64,000 nt of DNA from Ostrinia nubilalis (Eukaryota > Arthropoda > Insecta > Lepidoptera > Crambidae). Made by a program: the position numbers and the translations under genes. Positions 44,371-54,012 of the stretch are shown in pieces. The stretch covers positions 2,487,501-2,551,500 of the forward strand of contig NC_087093.1 of NCBI RefSeq assembly GCF_963855985.1, given 5' to 3'. The stretch's first letter is position 1. The number at the start of each line of letters is the position of its first letter. The notes under the pieces are model-generated. The model did no database searches and had not been told where the DNA came from. It saw nothing but the letters and a program-made list of their open reading frames with translations.

Positions 44371-45244
44371 CAGATATAAAAACATTAAGTGACTGCCTGA
44401 TTTATCAACATAAATCCCAAACCGGTGGGTATAAAGACACAAAGTTTGGCATGCAGGTTCCTTATTAGGGTCTAGGGGTGTTATCAGAAAGGATTTTTCC
44501 AAAATTACCCCCTAAGGGGATGAAATGGGGGTCCAAAGTTTGTAGGGCGAAACAAAATTAGTTACACTATTTAATTCGAAACTTCACAGGATACATTCCT
44601 ATCGATAAATGAATAAACACGTGTTTCAGGTTATTTCAGAATTCAACCCCTAAAAGGGGGAAATTGGGTAAAAATGTCTAAAAATCAACATGAGTATTTA
44701 TTACTGATACATGGCATTGTCCGTTTTAAGTGACATAACATTTGTAACCTTGAAATGAATGGAAAAAAATCGATATTTTTTTAAAGTTTTGGCAATAACC
44801 GTCAGTTTTATTCGTTAATATTCTAAAATCAATCAATAAAGCACAAGAACAAGTGTAATACCTACAGTATTGCCACATTTATCAAGAGTGAAAACTTGAC
44901 ATTGCTGTTGCATTTATTCGACTGTCTTTATTTTTAAAATTCGCGGCTTTTTATTGAACTACAGCCCCGTGTTTCACACAAAATATCATGCTTTTTATAA
45001 AATATCCCTTGAAAGTCGATAAATTGCTTTAATTTAGATTCTGTAAGCAATTATTTGACATGTCCTTTAAAACGGACAAAAACAATTTAAGGGTTAAAAA
45101 ACACTTGGGTTGTATTTGTATGATTTTATTAGATGCGTTGGTAAAGTATGATCAGTATAAAAAATAACACCTTATATATTATTACAATCTCGTAAAAAAA
45201 CAGTCAAAGGGGCAAAAAAAAGAAACATAGGCTTGCATGCAGGT

Positions 45245-45251
45245 TGTGTGT

Positions 45252-45326
<75 letters not shown>

Positions 45327-45332
45327 TGTGCG
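45245..45332 (+). repeat. (TG)n microsatellite
   Basis: About 85 bp of TG repeats with few interruptions. On the minus strand it is a CA run directly following the end of the LINE coding region, consistent with a LINE 3' tail. Confidence 0.97.
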
Positions 45333-45339
45333 TGAGTTT

Positions 45340-46140
45340 TCATTTACCTAATAAGTCGCAAATCTCCCTCTTGAAAGAGTGCATGGACGTGCAAAACAAA
45401 TCGACTTGACTAAACTTTTTGTTATAAATGCGGTGCATTCTGCATACCACAGAATTTTGGGAGTAATTACTGCGAGACAAAGAACTGCTAAAAAGCTTAG
45501 TATGTCTAGTACGGGTGCGAGGAGCACCAAAAGTAAGCGTTTTGGATGCAAGGTTAAGGCTGTCTATGTTGCTATTGCAGATGTTATAAAGAAAGGTCAC
45601 GTCAAGTAAACAACGACGGTCTTCAAGTGACATAATATTTTGGGATTTACAAGAATCCTCGTAATCTGACCACATGTGGTATTCGCGGTAGTTAAGATGC
45701 TTTACAAATTTATGCTGTATTTTTTCTATTTTGTGAATGTGGGTGACGTATTGGGGATTCCAAATGCAGCTACAATATTCTAATACACTCCTTACATAGA
45801 CGTAGTAAAGGATTTTTAGACAATTTATATCCGTAAAAGGTCTACTTACTCTTAAAATGAAACCTAGGTTTCGAAAAGCTTTAGCCACCATTGTGTCTAT
45901 GTGCAAATTGAATGTTAATTTCGAATCTAGGAGTACGCCCAAGTCTCTCACTGATGATGAGGGTTTTATTTTTATGCAATTTATGGTATATTCAATCTTG
46001 ACGGCATTGGTTTTGCGTGTGAATGTTAAATGTGAGCACTTACTAACATTGATATCGATTCTGTTCTTACTGTAGTAAACACTTAGTCTATCGAGATCTT
46101 CTTGCAAGCAGACACAGTCCTGGATGTTTCTAATTTTCAT
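45340..46140 (-). pseudogene. CR1/Jockey-like LINE reverse transcriptase, C-terminal part
   Basis: An uninterrupted 266-codon minus frame includes DLGVLLDSKLTF, RPFTDINCLKILYYVYV, RSVLEYCSCIWNPQY and IEKIQHKFVKHLNYR. This is the conserved post-catalytic region of Jockey/CR1-type reverse transcriptases. The first residues, MKIRNIQD, correspond to the segment immediately after the YADD catalytic box, so the catalytic part and everything upstream are lost to 5' truncation. The apparent start ATG is an internal Met. The intact frame over 800 bp suggests a fairly young insertion. The frames on the plus strand opposite are shadows. Confidence 0.85.
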
Positions 46141-46229
46141 GTAAATTTTATAATCTTCTATAGGTACTATAATAAATCTGTAGAGAGGTCAATTCTGTAC
46201 ATGAAATATATTTTCAAAATAACTATAAG

Positions 46230-46640
46230 GGGGTGATTAGTGATCGATACTGATGCCAAAAATGCAATCAGTAAAATTTTTGTCTGTCTGTCTGTCTGTC
46301 TATATGTTCCTTATAGAAACAAAAACTACTTGACGGATTTTAACGAAACTTAGTACAAATATTCTTCATACTCCTGGGCAGGTTATAGTATACTTAGGAA
46401 TTCCCACGGGAACGGGAATTAGCGGGAAAATCCTTTTGTATGGAAAAATCTAAACCGCTTAAGTTAGACGCTTGAAATTTGGCATGCAGGTACCTTAGTA
46501 AACTTAAAGCTTAGTTACAACAGGATATTGCAAAATTCCCACATCCCAAAAAACATTTGTATGAAAAAATCTAAACCGCGTAAGATAGATGAAGGGGGTA
46601 ATACGGGATCCACGCGTACGAAGTCGCGGGCGGCCGCTAG
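46230..46640 (-). repeat. CGCGACTTCGTACGCG-type repeat, long form
   Basis: It ends ATCCACGCGTACGAAGTCGC and GGGCGGCCGCTAG, the reverse complement of the opening at 12038. The interior has GTCTGTCTGTCTGTC, ACTACTTGACGGATTTTAAC and two diverged copies of a block with ATGGAAAAATCTAAACCGC (about 46440 and 46560). Confidence 0.7.
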
Positions 46641-46712
46641 TACACAATATAATAGGTAGACTGGTAGACAGAATATACTCGTACAATATTAATCTAATGC
46701 AAGCATAGTCTT

Positions 46713-46830
46713 ATGCCCGCTTTCACCATCAATCCCTCATTTTTAAGTGACCCCTTTGAAAACAAAATTCCTGTTATGTGTTACCATAGGGGTCACTTAA
46801 AAATAAGGGATTTATGGTGAAAACGGGCAT
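46713..46830. mobile_element. Palindromic MITE, ATGCCCGCTTTCACCATC
   Basis: Left arm ATGCCCGCTTTCACCATCAA with AAGTGACCCCT and right arm AGGGGTCACTT with ATGGTGAAAACGGGCAT are nearly perfect inverted repeats over ~45 bp. A half copy lies at 21999. Confidence 0.9.
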
Positions 46831-47303
46831 TCGACAAACAGAAAATATGAAAGTGTGGTATTTTTTTCACTTGGTGCTACGAGTAAGTTGCTACGTTCCG
46901 TTTCGTAGCTCACGAATATCAAACTATACAAGAATATGAACTTCATACTACGCCTGCTATTTGACAGAAGCTTCACAAACAAATTTATTATTCACAAATG
47001 ACCATGTTGTGCTAGTTATATCCGTCCGTGAGAGGGTTCCTTTGATAGGGATTGGAATGGAAATTGCCTATGGATTGAGGAAATTGCAACTTCTAGTTGG
47101 GATTGAAATCTTTTGTCGGCCAATGCCTTGTATTTTACCATGGGTGGAATATTATTAAAGGAAGAACAGAATGAGTTCTTCTATGTTAATACAAAAATTC
47201 GATTCAGGTTTACAAAGGGTAGGTGAAAATGATTTTATGTAAGTGTGTGTTAAATCTTAGATGACATAAGAGTTAGATATTAATGTAGAGCCAAGAATGA
47301 GTA
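46831..47303. other. Unrecognised DNA
   Basis: No gene recognised. Confidence 0.35.
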
Positions 47304-48096
47304 ATCCCATCAAAAACAATACTTGTCAAAAAAACCAAGTCTCGCAACTCAGTTGTTCTACGGTAAAAAGTTGTGAGATCCATGTAATACCAAGTCCAGG
47401 CCAGGAAATCTTTAACGTTTTACATAAATTATTGACTTGGCCATCGCACTAAATAATTTAATTTACACGTGTTTTCATGCGATGGCCAAGTCAATATATT
47501 TATGTAAAACGTTAAAGATTTCCTGGCCTGGACTTGGTATTACATGGATCTCACAACTTTTTACCGTAGAACAACTGAGTTGCGAGACTTGGTTTTTTTG
47601 ACAAGTATTGTTTTTGATGGGATCTCATTTCTTTTTGTATTTTGTAGACAGCAGTTATGTATCTAGAAAACTGGACCGACATTGAAAAATTTTACTCGAC
47701 TTGGCGGTTGCACTACCGTGCCCCCAAATATTTTAGTTTTTCCTTGATTCATACACCAAACACTACTTATATTCCAAATTTGAAGCTTCTAGGTCTGCTA
47801 GAAGTGCCTTAGAATTTTGATGATCGGTGAGTCAGTCAGTCAGTGAGTCAGTGAGTGACAAAATTAAGTAACTTTGACCCGTTATAATTCTTAAACTACT
47901 GGTTCAAATTGAATGAAATTTTAAAAATACCGTGTCTTTACAATGCCTGCATAGCTAATGAAAATTCAGCCTTCTAGTTTTATCCACAACGAAGTTACAG
48001 GCGGTCGAAAATGGCCTGAATTGCTTCGAGAAAAGGATGGTACGGCCGTGCCGCTTTTTTGCTCGACTTGGTGGGGGCACTGCCGTGCCCCCAGAT
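47304..48096 (-). mobile_element. Foldback/Helitron-like element, copy 2 (793 bp)
   Basis: It is the reverse complement of the copy at 26993 along its full length, from ATCCCATCAAAAACAATACT to GGGGGCACTGCCGTGCCCCC then AGAT. The foldback occupies 47304-47624 with ~150-bp arms. A run of GTGAGTCAGTCAGTCAGTGA lies mid-element. High identity to copy 1 suggests recent activity. Confidence 0.85.
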
Positions 48097-48497
48097 ATAA
48101 CAACATTGTAACAAAGAAATCTGCATTATGAAAGCTTAATGACACTTCACAGTATACTTTAAGTAATAATTTAATATTAATTTATTTAATTTGGTAATAA
48201 TTTAAGGGAAACCTGTTATTGGCCATATTGTATGTTAAATTTATGTATGGTAAAATTGTATTAATACACTGTTGGTTTTCTCAATAAAATAAAATACTTT
48301 ATAACTTGGAAAAATTTACTGAAAGAAGAGCCCACATCCATTTGATAGCAGAGCACACCGGCTCTGCTCTGGGCACGAAGGGTCTTAGATTTAGTTCCTA
48401 CCTGAGGCAGTTGATTTTTCAAATGTTTGATTTAGTCCTAACTAGCTAATTAGCTATAGACTTATATTATACTCTCTCTAAGGAGCCATCTATCTTT

Positions 48498-48545
48498 TTA
48501 AGGTCGTCGGTCCAACAAGTAGGGGGCGTCCTACACTAAATTCGG
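48498..48545 (-). mobile_element. RTE LINE fragment, very short
   Basis: AAGGTCGTCGGTCCAACAAG and GGGGGCGTCCTACACT resemble the segment encoding RTPTRWTDD on the minus strand. Only about 45 bp. Confidence 0.4.
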
Positions 48546-48872
48546 CCACTATTCGTGAACCTGTTATAATTACCATAACAATAGAACAAATACCATCCAG
48601 TAACTCGCTAATTCCGCGTCCCGGCTACAATTCGGCCGTGGAGCCCGAAAGCAATCGATTTCCGGCCTATTCGACTTTAAACGGAATCAAACCCGTATCC
48701 GAGAGGATTTAGTTGCGGCCCGATAGTTGGTAATGAATAGAGTGGAGCCAACTTTAGTTCGGTTTGTGTTAATCCATCTCATGATACGAAGGGACAATTG
48801 GATTTGATGAAGCTTTTGTTTTTGGGACTTTTATATTTTTGATAAGTTTAAATTGACTTTCGATTAATTAAC
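48546..48872. other. Unrecognised DNA
   Basis: No gene recognised. Confidence 0.3.
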
Positions 48873-48882
48873 TTATTGCAAT

Positions 48883-49013
48883 CATAAAGGTAGCAGGAAG
48901 GCGCTGGACGCAGGCCGCTACCAACCAAGAAACATGGAAAACTTTAGGGGAGGCCTATGTTAAGCAGTGGACGTACTATGGCTGAGATGATGATGATGAT
49001 GATGATGATGAAA
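48883..49013 (+). mobile_element. RTE LINE 3'-end insertion with target-site duplication
   Basis: CAGGAAGGCGCTGGACGCAG, AGGCCTATGTTAAGCAGTGG and ACTATGGCTGAGATGATG end in (GAT)n. TTATTGCAAT at 48873-48882 is repeated exactly at 49014-49023, giving a 10-bp target-site duplication and exact borders. The insert is ~131 bp, almost all of the parent element having been lost at insertion. Confidence 0.9.
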
Positions 49014-49023
49014 TTATTGCAAT

Positions 49024-49696
49024 AAGCAATAACAGATACAGCTTTAAATTGAAGAAATCGGTATTACTGTTACAGTAACAAAAACAATTTAGTAGGTGGC
49101 AGTTTGCTAAATATAAACAAATTCATAAAATGTAAAATATGTACCGAAAAGACAGACTTATTTTAAAACACCATATTCAAAAACCTGAATCGGATATTGA
49201 ATAAACAAATTTTAGTTTTGTAAGCATAATCACGAAGAAATCCGCGTGCAACACTAGTCCCAAACCCACTACATATTCTGATATCCGAAACAAACCACTC
49301 ACTTAAACTGCCGACAGAAAAATATGCAAAATAAATTCGAACAACTGCGCTTCGAAAACAAATACATTTCGCAGTTACGACGAATTAATCGGCCATCACT
49401 TACTGCGAACACCATCGAAAACACTCACCTGTGAACAAAAAACGGGCCAAATTAAAAATGCACTCAATCACCAATTAGTTAATGGCGCTGGTATTACGCC
49501 GGTTCATTCAGATGACGAATGGCGTAAGCTATATGACGTATACTCGTATTACGGTATTGTAGAGCGTGTAACTTCGATTTTGCACGCTTGAGTTATGTTC
49601 GTGTTAAAATCGAATGCTCGCATACTCTACATTTTCTATAAATTTATCAACAATGGCTACGATTACTTAAAGTTATATTTTTATGCTTGTTCTTTA
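49024..49696. other. Unrecognised DNA
   Basis: No gene recognised. Confidence 0.3.
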
Positions 49697-49970
49697 ACCG
49701 ACTTCAACAAAAGGTCTAAGTATTTAAAAATGTAGTCTATACTATAATAATATTATAAAGCTGAAGAGTTTGTTTGTTTGTTTACTTGAACGTGCTAATC
49801 TCCGGAACTACTGGTCCGATTTGAAAAATTCTTTCAGTGTTAGATAGCCCATTTATCGAGGAAGGCTATAGGCTATACAACATCACGCTACAATCAATAG
49901 GAGCAGAGCAACAATGAAAAATGTTGCGAAAACGGGTTTTCACGCGTACGAAGTCGCGGGCACAGCTAGT
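49697..49970 (-). repeat. CGCGACTTCGTACGCG-type repeat, variant, next to a TTCAACCGACTTC fragment
   Basis: 49697-49715 (ACCGACTTCAACAAAAGG) is a short relic of the 4837 family. From 49735, ATAATATTATAAAGCTGAAG, TTTGTTTGTTTGTTTAC, AACTACTGGTCCGATTTGAA and the closing CACGCGTACGAAGTCGCGGG then CACAGCTAG form another lepidopteran dispersed repeat. Confidence 0.65.
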
Positions 49971-50210
49971 TCATTAATAAATATTCTTATGCTGGCGTGA
50001 AATTTTGTTTGTCACGTTTTATAGTACGCGTCCCTGTTTCAAAAACCGGGATAATTTTCATCAAAATCGGTTCAGTGGTTTAATCGTAAAACCGTAACAG
50101 ACAGAGTTACTTTCGTGTTTCTGTTAAATAAAGTAGGGAAGTACTCGTAGGAATAAATAGTATTTTTTTTAATTATAACGTTTTTAATCGCAAAACGACC
50201 CCTGACCGTA

Positions 50211-51596
50211 TAGTCCAGTCAATAAAGCATTATAGATGGAAAACTGTAGAACACAATTTCTGACTTCAGGACTTTATTTAGTCTAGTTAGGAGGTGAACA
50301 TAGCAAAAGTCCCCGCCCTTAGCCCTTGAGCCGGCGGGGAGAGGGGGGTTTAAAGGTGCCACTTTTCGGTTTTTCGCTTAATCCTCGGAAACTATGCGTC
50401 CTAGTGACATGACTACTTTGAACCAAAAAAAGCATATTCAATTTGCTACAGGTGAGACCGTCAAGTTTTTCTATAAATTGTATAGTTTTCTCGGCATCTG
50501 CTCTAGAAGGTCTGTAATATTGGAAATTTTATTTTTGTCTTACATGTTCCCATCAGGAGAAAATCGACTAAATCAACATTGAGCAATCATTCTAGACATG
50601 CGGGAGCATATTAAGCCTAGTTCCGGCGAGGGGACTACACCGTGCGTATATTTAAACGAATCACTTTGAGCCACTTTTGACTCCTCATCACTCAAAAACT
50701 ACTGTGCATTAACACTTCAAATTTGGCTCATGTGTTGAGACTTGCAAGATATACATCAGTTTCAAATTTCATAAATATGCCTCAAACGGTTCTTTAGATA
50801 TTGACGTCCAAAAATCTACATGTCTGACCTATAGACCAAATTCTAACCACTTCCAGATGACCTCGAAGGTTCAAATTTGGCATCCAGAATGGTAGTTATG
50901 TAAATACAAAGGAACAAATAAAAAACCAGTAAATTTTTACATTTCACATGTGATAGATAGATTTTAGTGCTCTAAATATCGATTTTTGAACGTCAATACC
51001 TAAATAACCGTTAGAGGTATATTTATGAAATTTGAACCTGATGTATATCTTGCAAGTCTCAATACATGAGCCAAATTTGAAGTGTTAATGCACAGTAGTT
51101 TTTGAATGATGAGGAGTCAAAAGTGGCTCTAATTGGTTCGTCTAAATATACGCACGGTGCAGTCCCCTCCATGGAACTAGGCTTAACATGCTCCCGCATG
51201 TCTATAGTGTTTGCTCAATGTTGATTTAGTCTATTTTCTCCTGAAAGGAACATGTAAGACAACAATAAAATTTCCAATTTTATAGACCTTCTAGAGCAGA
51301 TGCCGCAAAAACTATACAAGATATAGAAAAACTTGACGGTCTCACCTGTAGCAAATTGAATAAGCTTTTTTTGGTTCATAGTAGTCATGTCACTAGGACG
51401 CATAGTTTCCGAGGATTAAGCGAAAAACCGAAAAGTGGTACCTTTAAGCCCCCCTCTCCCCGCCGGCTCAAGGGCTAAGGGCGGGGACTTTTGCTATGTT
51501 CACCACCTAACTAGGCTAAATAAAGTCCCGAGGTCAGAAATTGTGTTCCACGGATTTCTCTCTACACCGTCGTTAAGGCCTTCATTGACTGGACTA
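50211..51596. mobile_element. 1.39-kb giant palindrome (foldback element)
   Basis: TAGTCCAGTCAATAAAG on the left mirrors CTTCATTGACTGGACTA on the right, and the arms stay alignable for ~620 bp each (about 50211-50835 and 50975-51596) around a ~140-bp spacer. Landmarks: AAAAGTCCCCGCCCTTAGCC (50307) against GGGCTAAGGGCGGGGACTTT (51473), and TTCAAATTTGGCTCATGT (50727) against its complement at 51061. Each arm carries a 62-codon frame, mirrored (50394-50582 plus, 51215-51403 minus), but they differ mostly by amino acid-changing substitutions, so they are not convincingly coding. Confidence 0.9.
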
Positions 51597-51888
51597 GTAA
51601 TTAAATTGAATTTTAAGCTTAAACACCACTCCAACCAAAAACCGGCGCAATTCCGTCGAGTGCTCAAAAATGGCTGAAAACAGAAACACTCGCAATCCAT
51701 TTATCAATGCAGTCATTAAAGCGCAGTTTATAATTGGGTCGCGTCACCGGCACCGGTGCATTCATCATCATCATCCGCCTACACTGGAGTTGACCGTGCA
51801 CTTTAGTACGGTAATATTATCTTTGATTTAGCCTAGTCTTGCCCATGCACTTTAAGGAACGGTAACACTATACCTCTATAAGGCTGGG

Positions 51889-52105
51889 TTACATCATCTT
51901 ACTTTAACTTTGACAAACGTCAAAAATCTGTCAAACTCCATTCAAAAAGCACCGGTTATCGTCATAGTCAGTCAAGTCTAAGGCTGGGTTGCACCACCAA
52001 ACTTAATCGGTAACTATGACGATAACCGGTGCGTTTTGTATGTAGTTTGACAGATTTTTGACGTTTGTCAAAGTTAAAGTAAGATGGTGCTGTGCTGCAC
52101 CTAAG
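51889..52105. mobile_element. Two AGGCTGGGTTGCACCA MITE copies, head to head
   Basis: The first copy (AGGCTGGGTTACATCATC, ACAAACGTCAAAAATCTGTC) stops at GTTATCGTCATAGTCA. The second starts AGGCTGGGTTGCACCACC at 51981 and runs with the core inverted (GTTTGACAGATTTTTGACGT), so the pair forms a large hairpin. Confidence 0.8.
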
Positions 52106-52463
52106 TGGTGTGGTGCCTAAGTCTTATATCAGTACCTACTTTATCAGTGACTAGAGTGAAGAAAATTGTCAAAATGTTTTGATTTTCATCAGTATTTCAT
52201 CACACAGTGCTTTACACGATCAGTCTGACGTCAATCGTGCCAGACTGATTGATCAAATCGATGAGATACTGACCGTGTATGCGTGAACTTCACCTTCAAC
52301 TGAGTCAAAAGAACAAAATTGACGGATATAATTTGTCAGCCGTGACCTTTTAGGTCACGTATTTAGATTTGTGTTACGAGTTGAACCCCGCATAATGTTA
52401 GTAGGTTTTTTTAGTTTGTGAGTAGTCAGAAAACTAACTATTTTGTTCCTGGCATGTGCAAAT

Positions 52464-52536
52464 CGCCGCTACCAACCAGGCAACATGGAAAGCATTGGGG
52501 GAGGCCTATGTTCACTAGTGGACGTCCTATGGCTGA

Positions 52537-52582
<46 letters not shown>

Positions 52583-52588
52583 GTGATG
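52464..52588 (+). mobile_element. RTE LINE 3'-end insertion with target-site duplication
   Basis: CGCCGCTACCAACCAGGCAA, GGAAAGCATTGGGGGAGGCC and CTATGGCTGAGATGATG end in a long (GAT)n tail. ATGTGCAAAT at 52454-52463 is repeated at 52589-52598, the last eight bases being independent of the tail. The methionine-rich frame at 52418-52603 is an artefact of the tail. Confidence 0.9.
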
Positions 52589-52896
52589 ATGTGCAAATGT
52601 TAAAGATATCATAAGTGTAGTTTAATCAGCTCAAACCAAACATGTGCCTCACAATCACCCACTCAGATATTCCGACCAAATTGCTGTACAGGTTAATTCG
52701 GTGTTTGGAGCAACGTCGAAGAATTACGCGCGCTTCAGCTTCAGGTATGCAAGCATTATTAGTAAAGGCACCGGCGGCTATGAAAAACGGCAACGGCTCT
52801 AAAACTTAGGTGGAAGGGACAGCTTTTAATATTGTTGGATGTAAACGTGAGTTGAAATTCTAATTTGATTTACTAAGACTTACAAAGAACGTTTCC

Positions 52897-52977
52897 AATC
52901 GATCAACATGGAAAGCATTGTGGAGGCCTATGTTCATCAGTGGACGACCTATGGCTGAAATGATGATGATGATGATG
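52897..52977 (+). mobile_element. 81-bp RTE LINE tail insertion with 13-bp target-site duplication
   Basis: AATCGATCAACATGGAAAGC through GTGGACGACCTATGGCTGAA and (GAT)n. AAAGAACGTTTCC at 52884-52896 is repeated perfectly at 52978-52990. It is the cleanest evidence in the window for target-primed insertion of an extremely truncated RTE copy. Confidence 0.95.
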
Positions 52978-53734
52978 AAAGAACGTTTCCCCTTAAAATC
53001 TACAGCTCTTAACAAAGATTCACTCACATTTTCACTCTACACTAAATAAATGAGTCAACTAGGCAATTCCTACATATTCCAAAAATGCCAAATTTAATTG
53101 ACTGGAAACTGTACCTACTTTAGATTCAGCGTTAAGCATAGATTTCTTCTTATTAAATTGGTAATTTAAAAAAAAAATGAACTAACTTATTACGTATGTT
53201 TGATGCATAAATTGACTCTACTTTAAAAACTTCGTTTGGTATTTTGAGTAAATTATGTTCTTTCTCTTCTAGTTTCAATACCTCTACGTCTCGCGCATTA
53301 GCAACCGAATAATGTTCGTATTCGGCCGAAATTTTCGAATTCGTGTAATTGGACCCATTTATGCAAACAAGAACCAACCCACAGCAGGGTGGTTTCGAGA
53401 AAACGAGACTTTTGTAAACAGATGTTGCAAAATGCGTACATAATATATTAATGAATGATTACTTGTTAATCTTATGTGGGATACTGCAGCCTATCTAGGA
53501 ATATCAGATTTATAAATTTTATAAAGTTATAATATAAAGTAAATCGATAAAAACCGGTTGGTTCTTTCTTGCAAAAACATAATATTTTGTTGCTTAGTTC
53601 CTTCTTGCAAAACGGATGTAAGATTTCTTGTTGTGATATTTCTAAAAATTAAAATTATTCTATATAAAATACAGTTTTTAATGCCATTTATTAGATAGTA
53701 AATCATTATCTTTCATTTAATATGAAAATTATAC

Positions 53735-54000
53735 GATGGAATCACGAACCCTTAAAACTAAAATCACTATTATTATCGTCTTCTACCTCAAAATCGTTAG
53801 GGCCGGTAAAACCGTCAATATCGTCTTCTATGTTGCTACTTTTCAGGGGTTTTTAGAAATCGTGTGTGTCGTTTTGGTATAAGATGCAGAATAATTGTAA
53901 CATTCTGTTAGTTTAGCCTCAGATATAGCTTTTCCTGTAGGCTAAAGGAAGTCCATATCACTTTTGGTTATCACGGCCCTGCTTCTGATATTTTTCTGTA
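53735..54000 (-). pseudogene. Decayed coding relic of unknown protein
   Basis: The minus strand reads SRAVITKSDMDFL, a stop, then PTGKAISEAKLTECYNYSAS and YTKTTHTISKNP. After a frameshift it gives NIEDDIDGFTGPNDFEVEDD and a terminal NNSDFSFKGS with stop at about 53749. The acidic C-terminus and codon mix look like real former coding sequence. Its upstream part would lie beyond 54012, where the RTE copy begins, so that insertion may have cut the gene. Possibly the element's own protein; no family recognised. Confidence 0.4.
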
Positions 54001-54012
54001 CATTAACTTCTT

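Larger units (their letters stand above)
38856..45174. mobile_element. 6.3-kb composite bounded by ~76-bp inverted arms
   Basis: The arm 38856-38930 (TATAAGGTGTTATTTTTTAT ... ACAACCCAAGTGTTTT) is an almost perfect reverse complement of 45099-45174. The outer arm continues past an insert on the left: TTTAACCCTTAAATTG at 40496 mirrors CAATTTAAGGGTTAAA at 45085. Further in, ACTGTACCCCCAGTGAAAAG at 40849 mirrors CTTTTCACTGGGGGTACAG at 44354. AAAACGGACATTGCC-type motifs recur near both ends. The interior contains motif arrays and a LINE fragment. No transposase is recognisable, so this is either a large non-autonomous element or one of unknown type. Confidence 0.6.

Noticed and set aside
50394..51403. 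Mirrored 62-codon frames in the arms of the giant palindrome
   Set aside because: By eye about a dozen base differences between the two give eight amino acid changes, so there is no sign of protein-level constraint; they are mirrored by the palindrome itself.
52418..52603. Methionine-rich small protein
   Set aside because: The poly-Met run is the (GAT)n tail of an RTE insertion.
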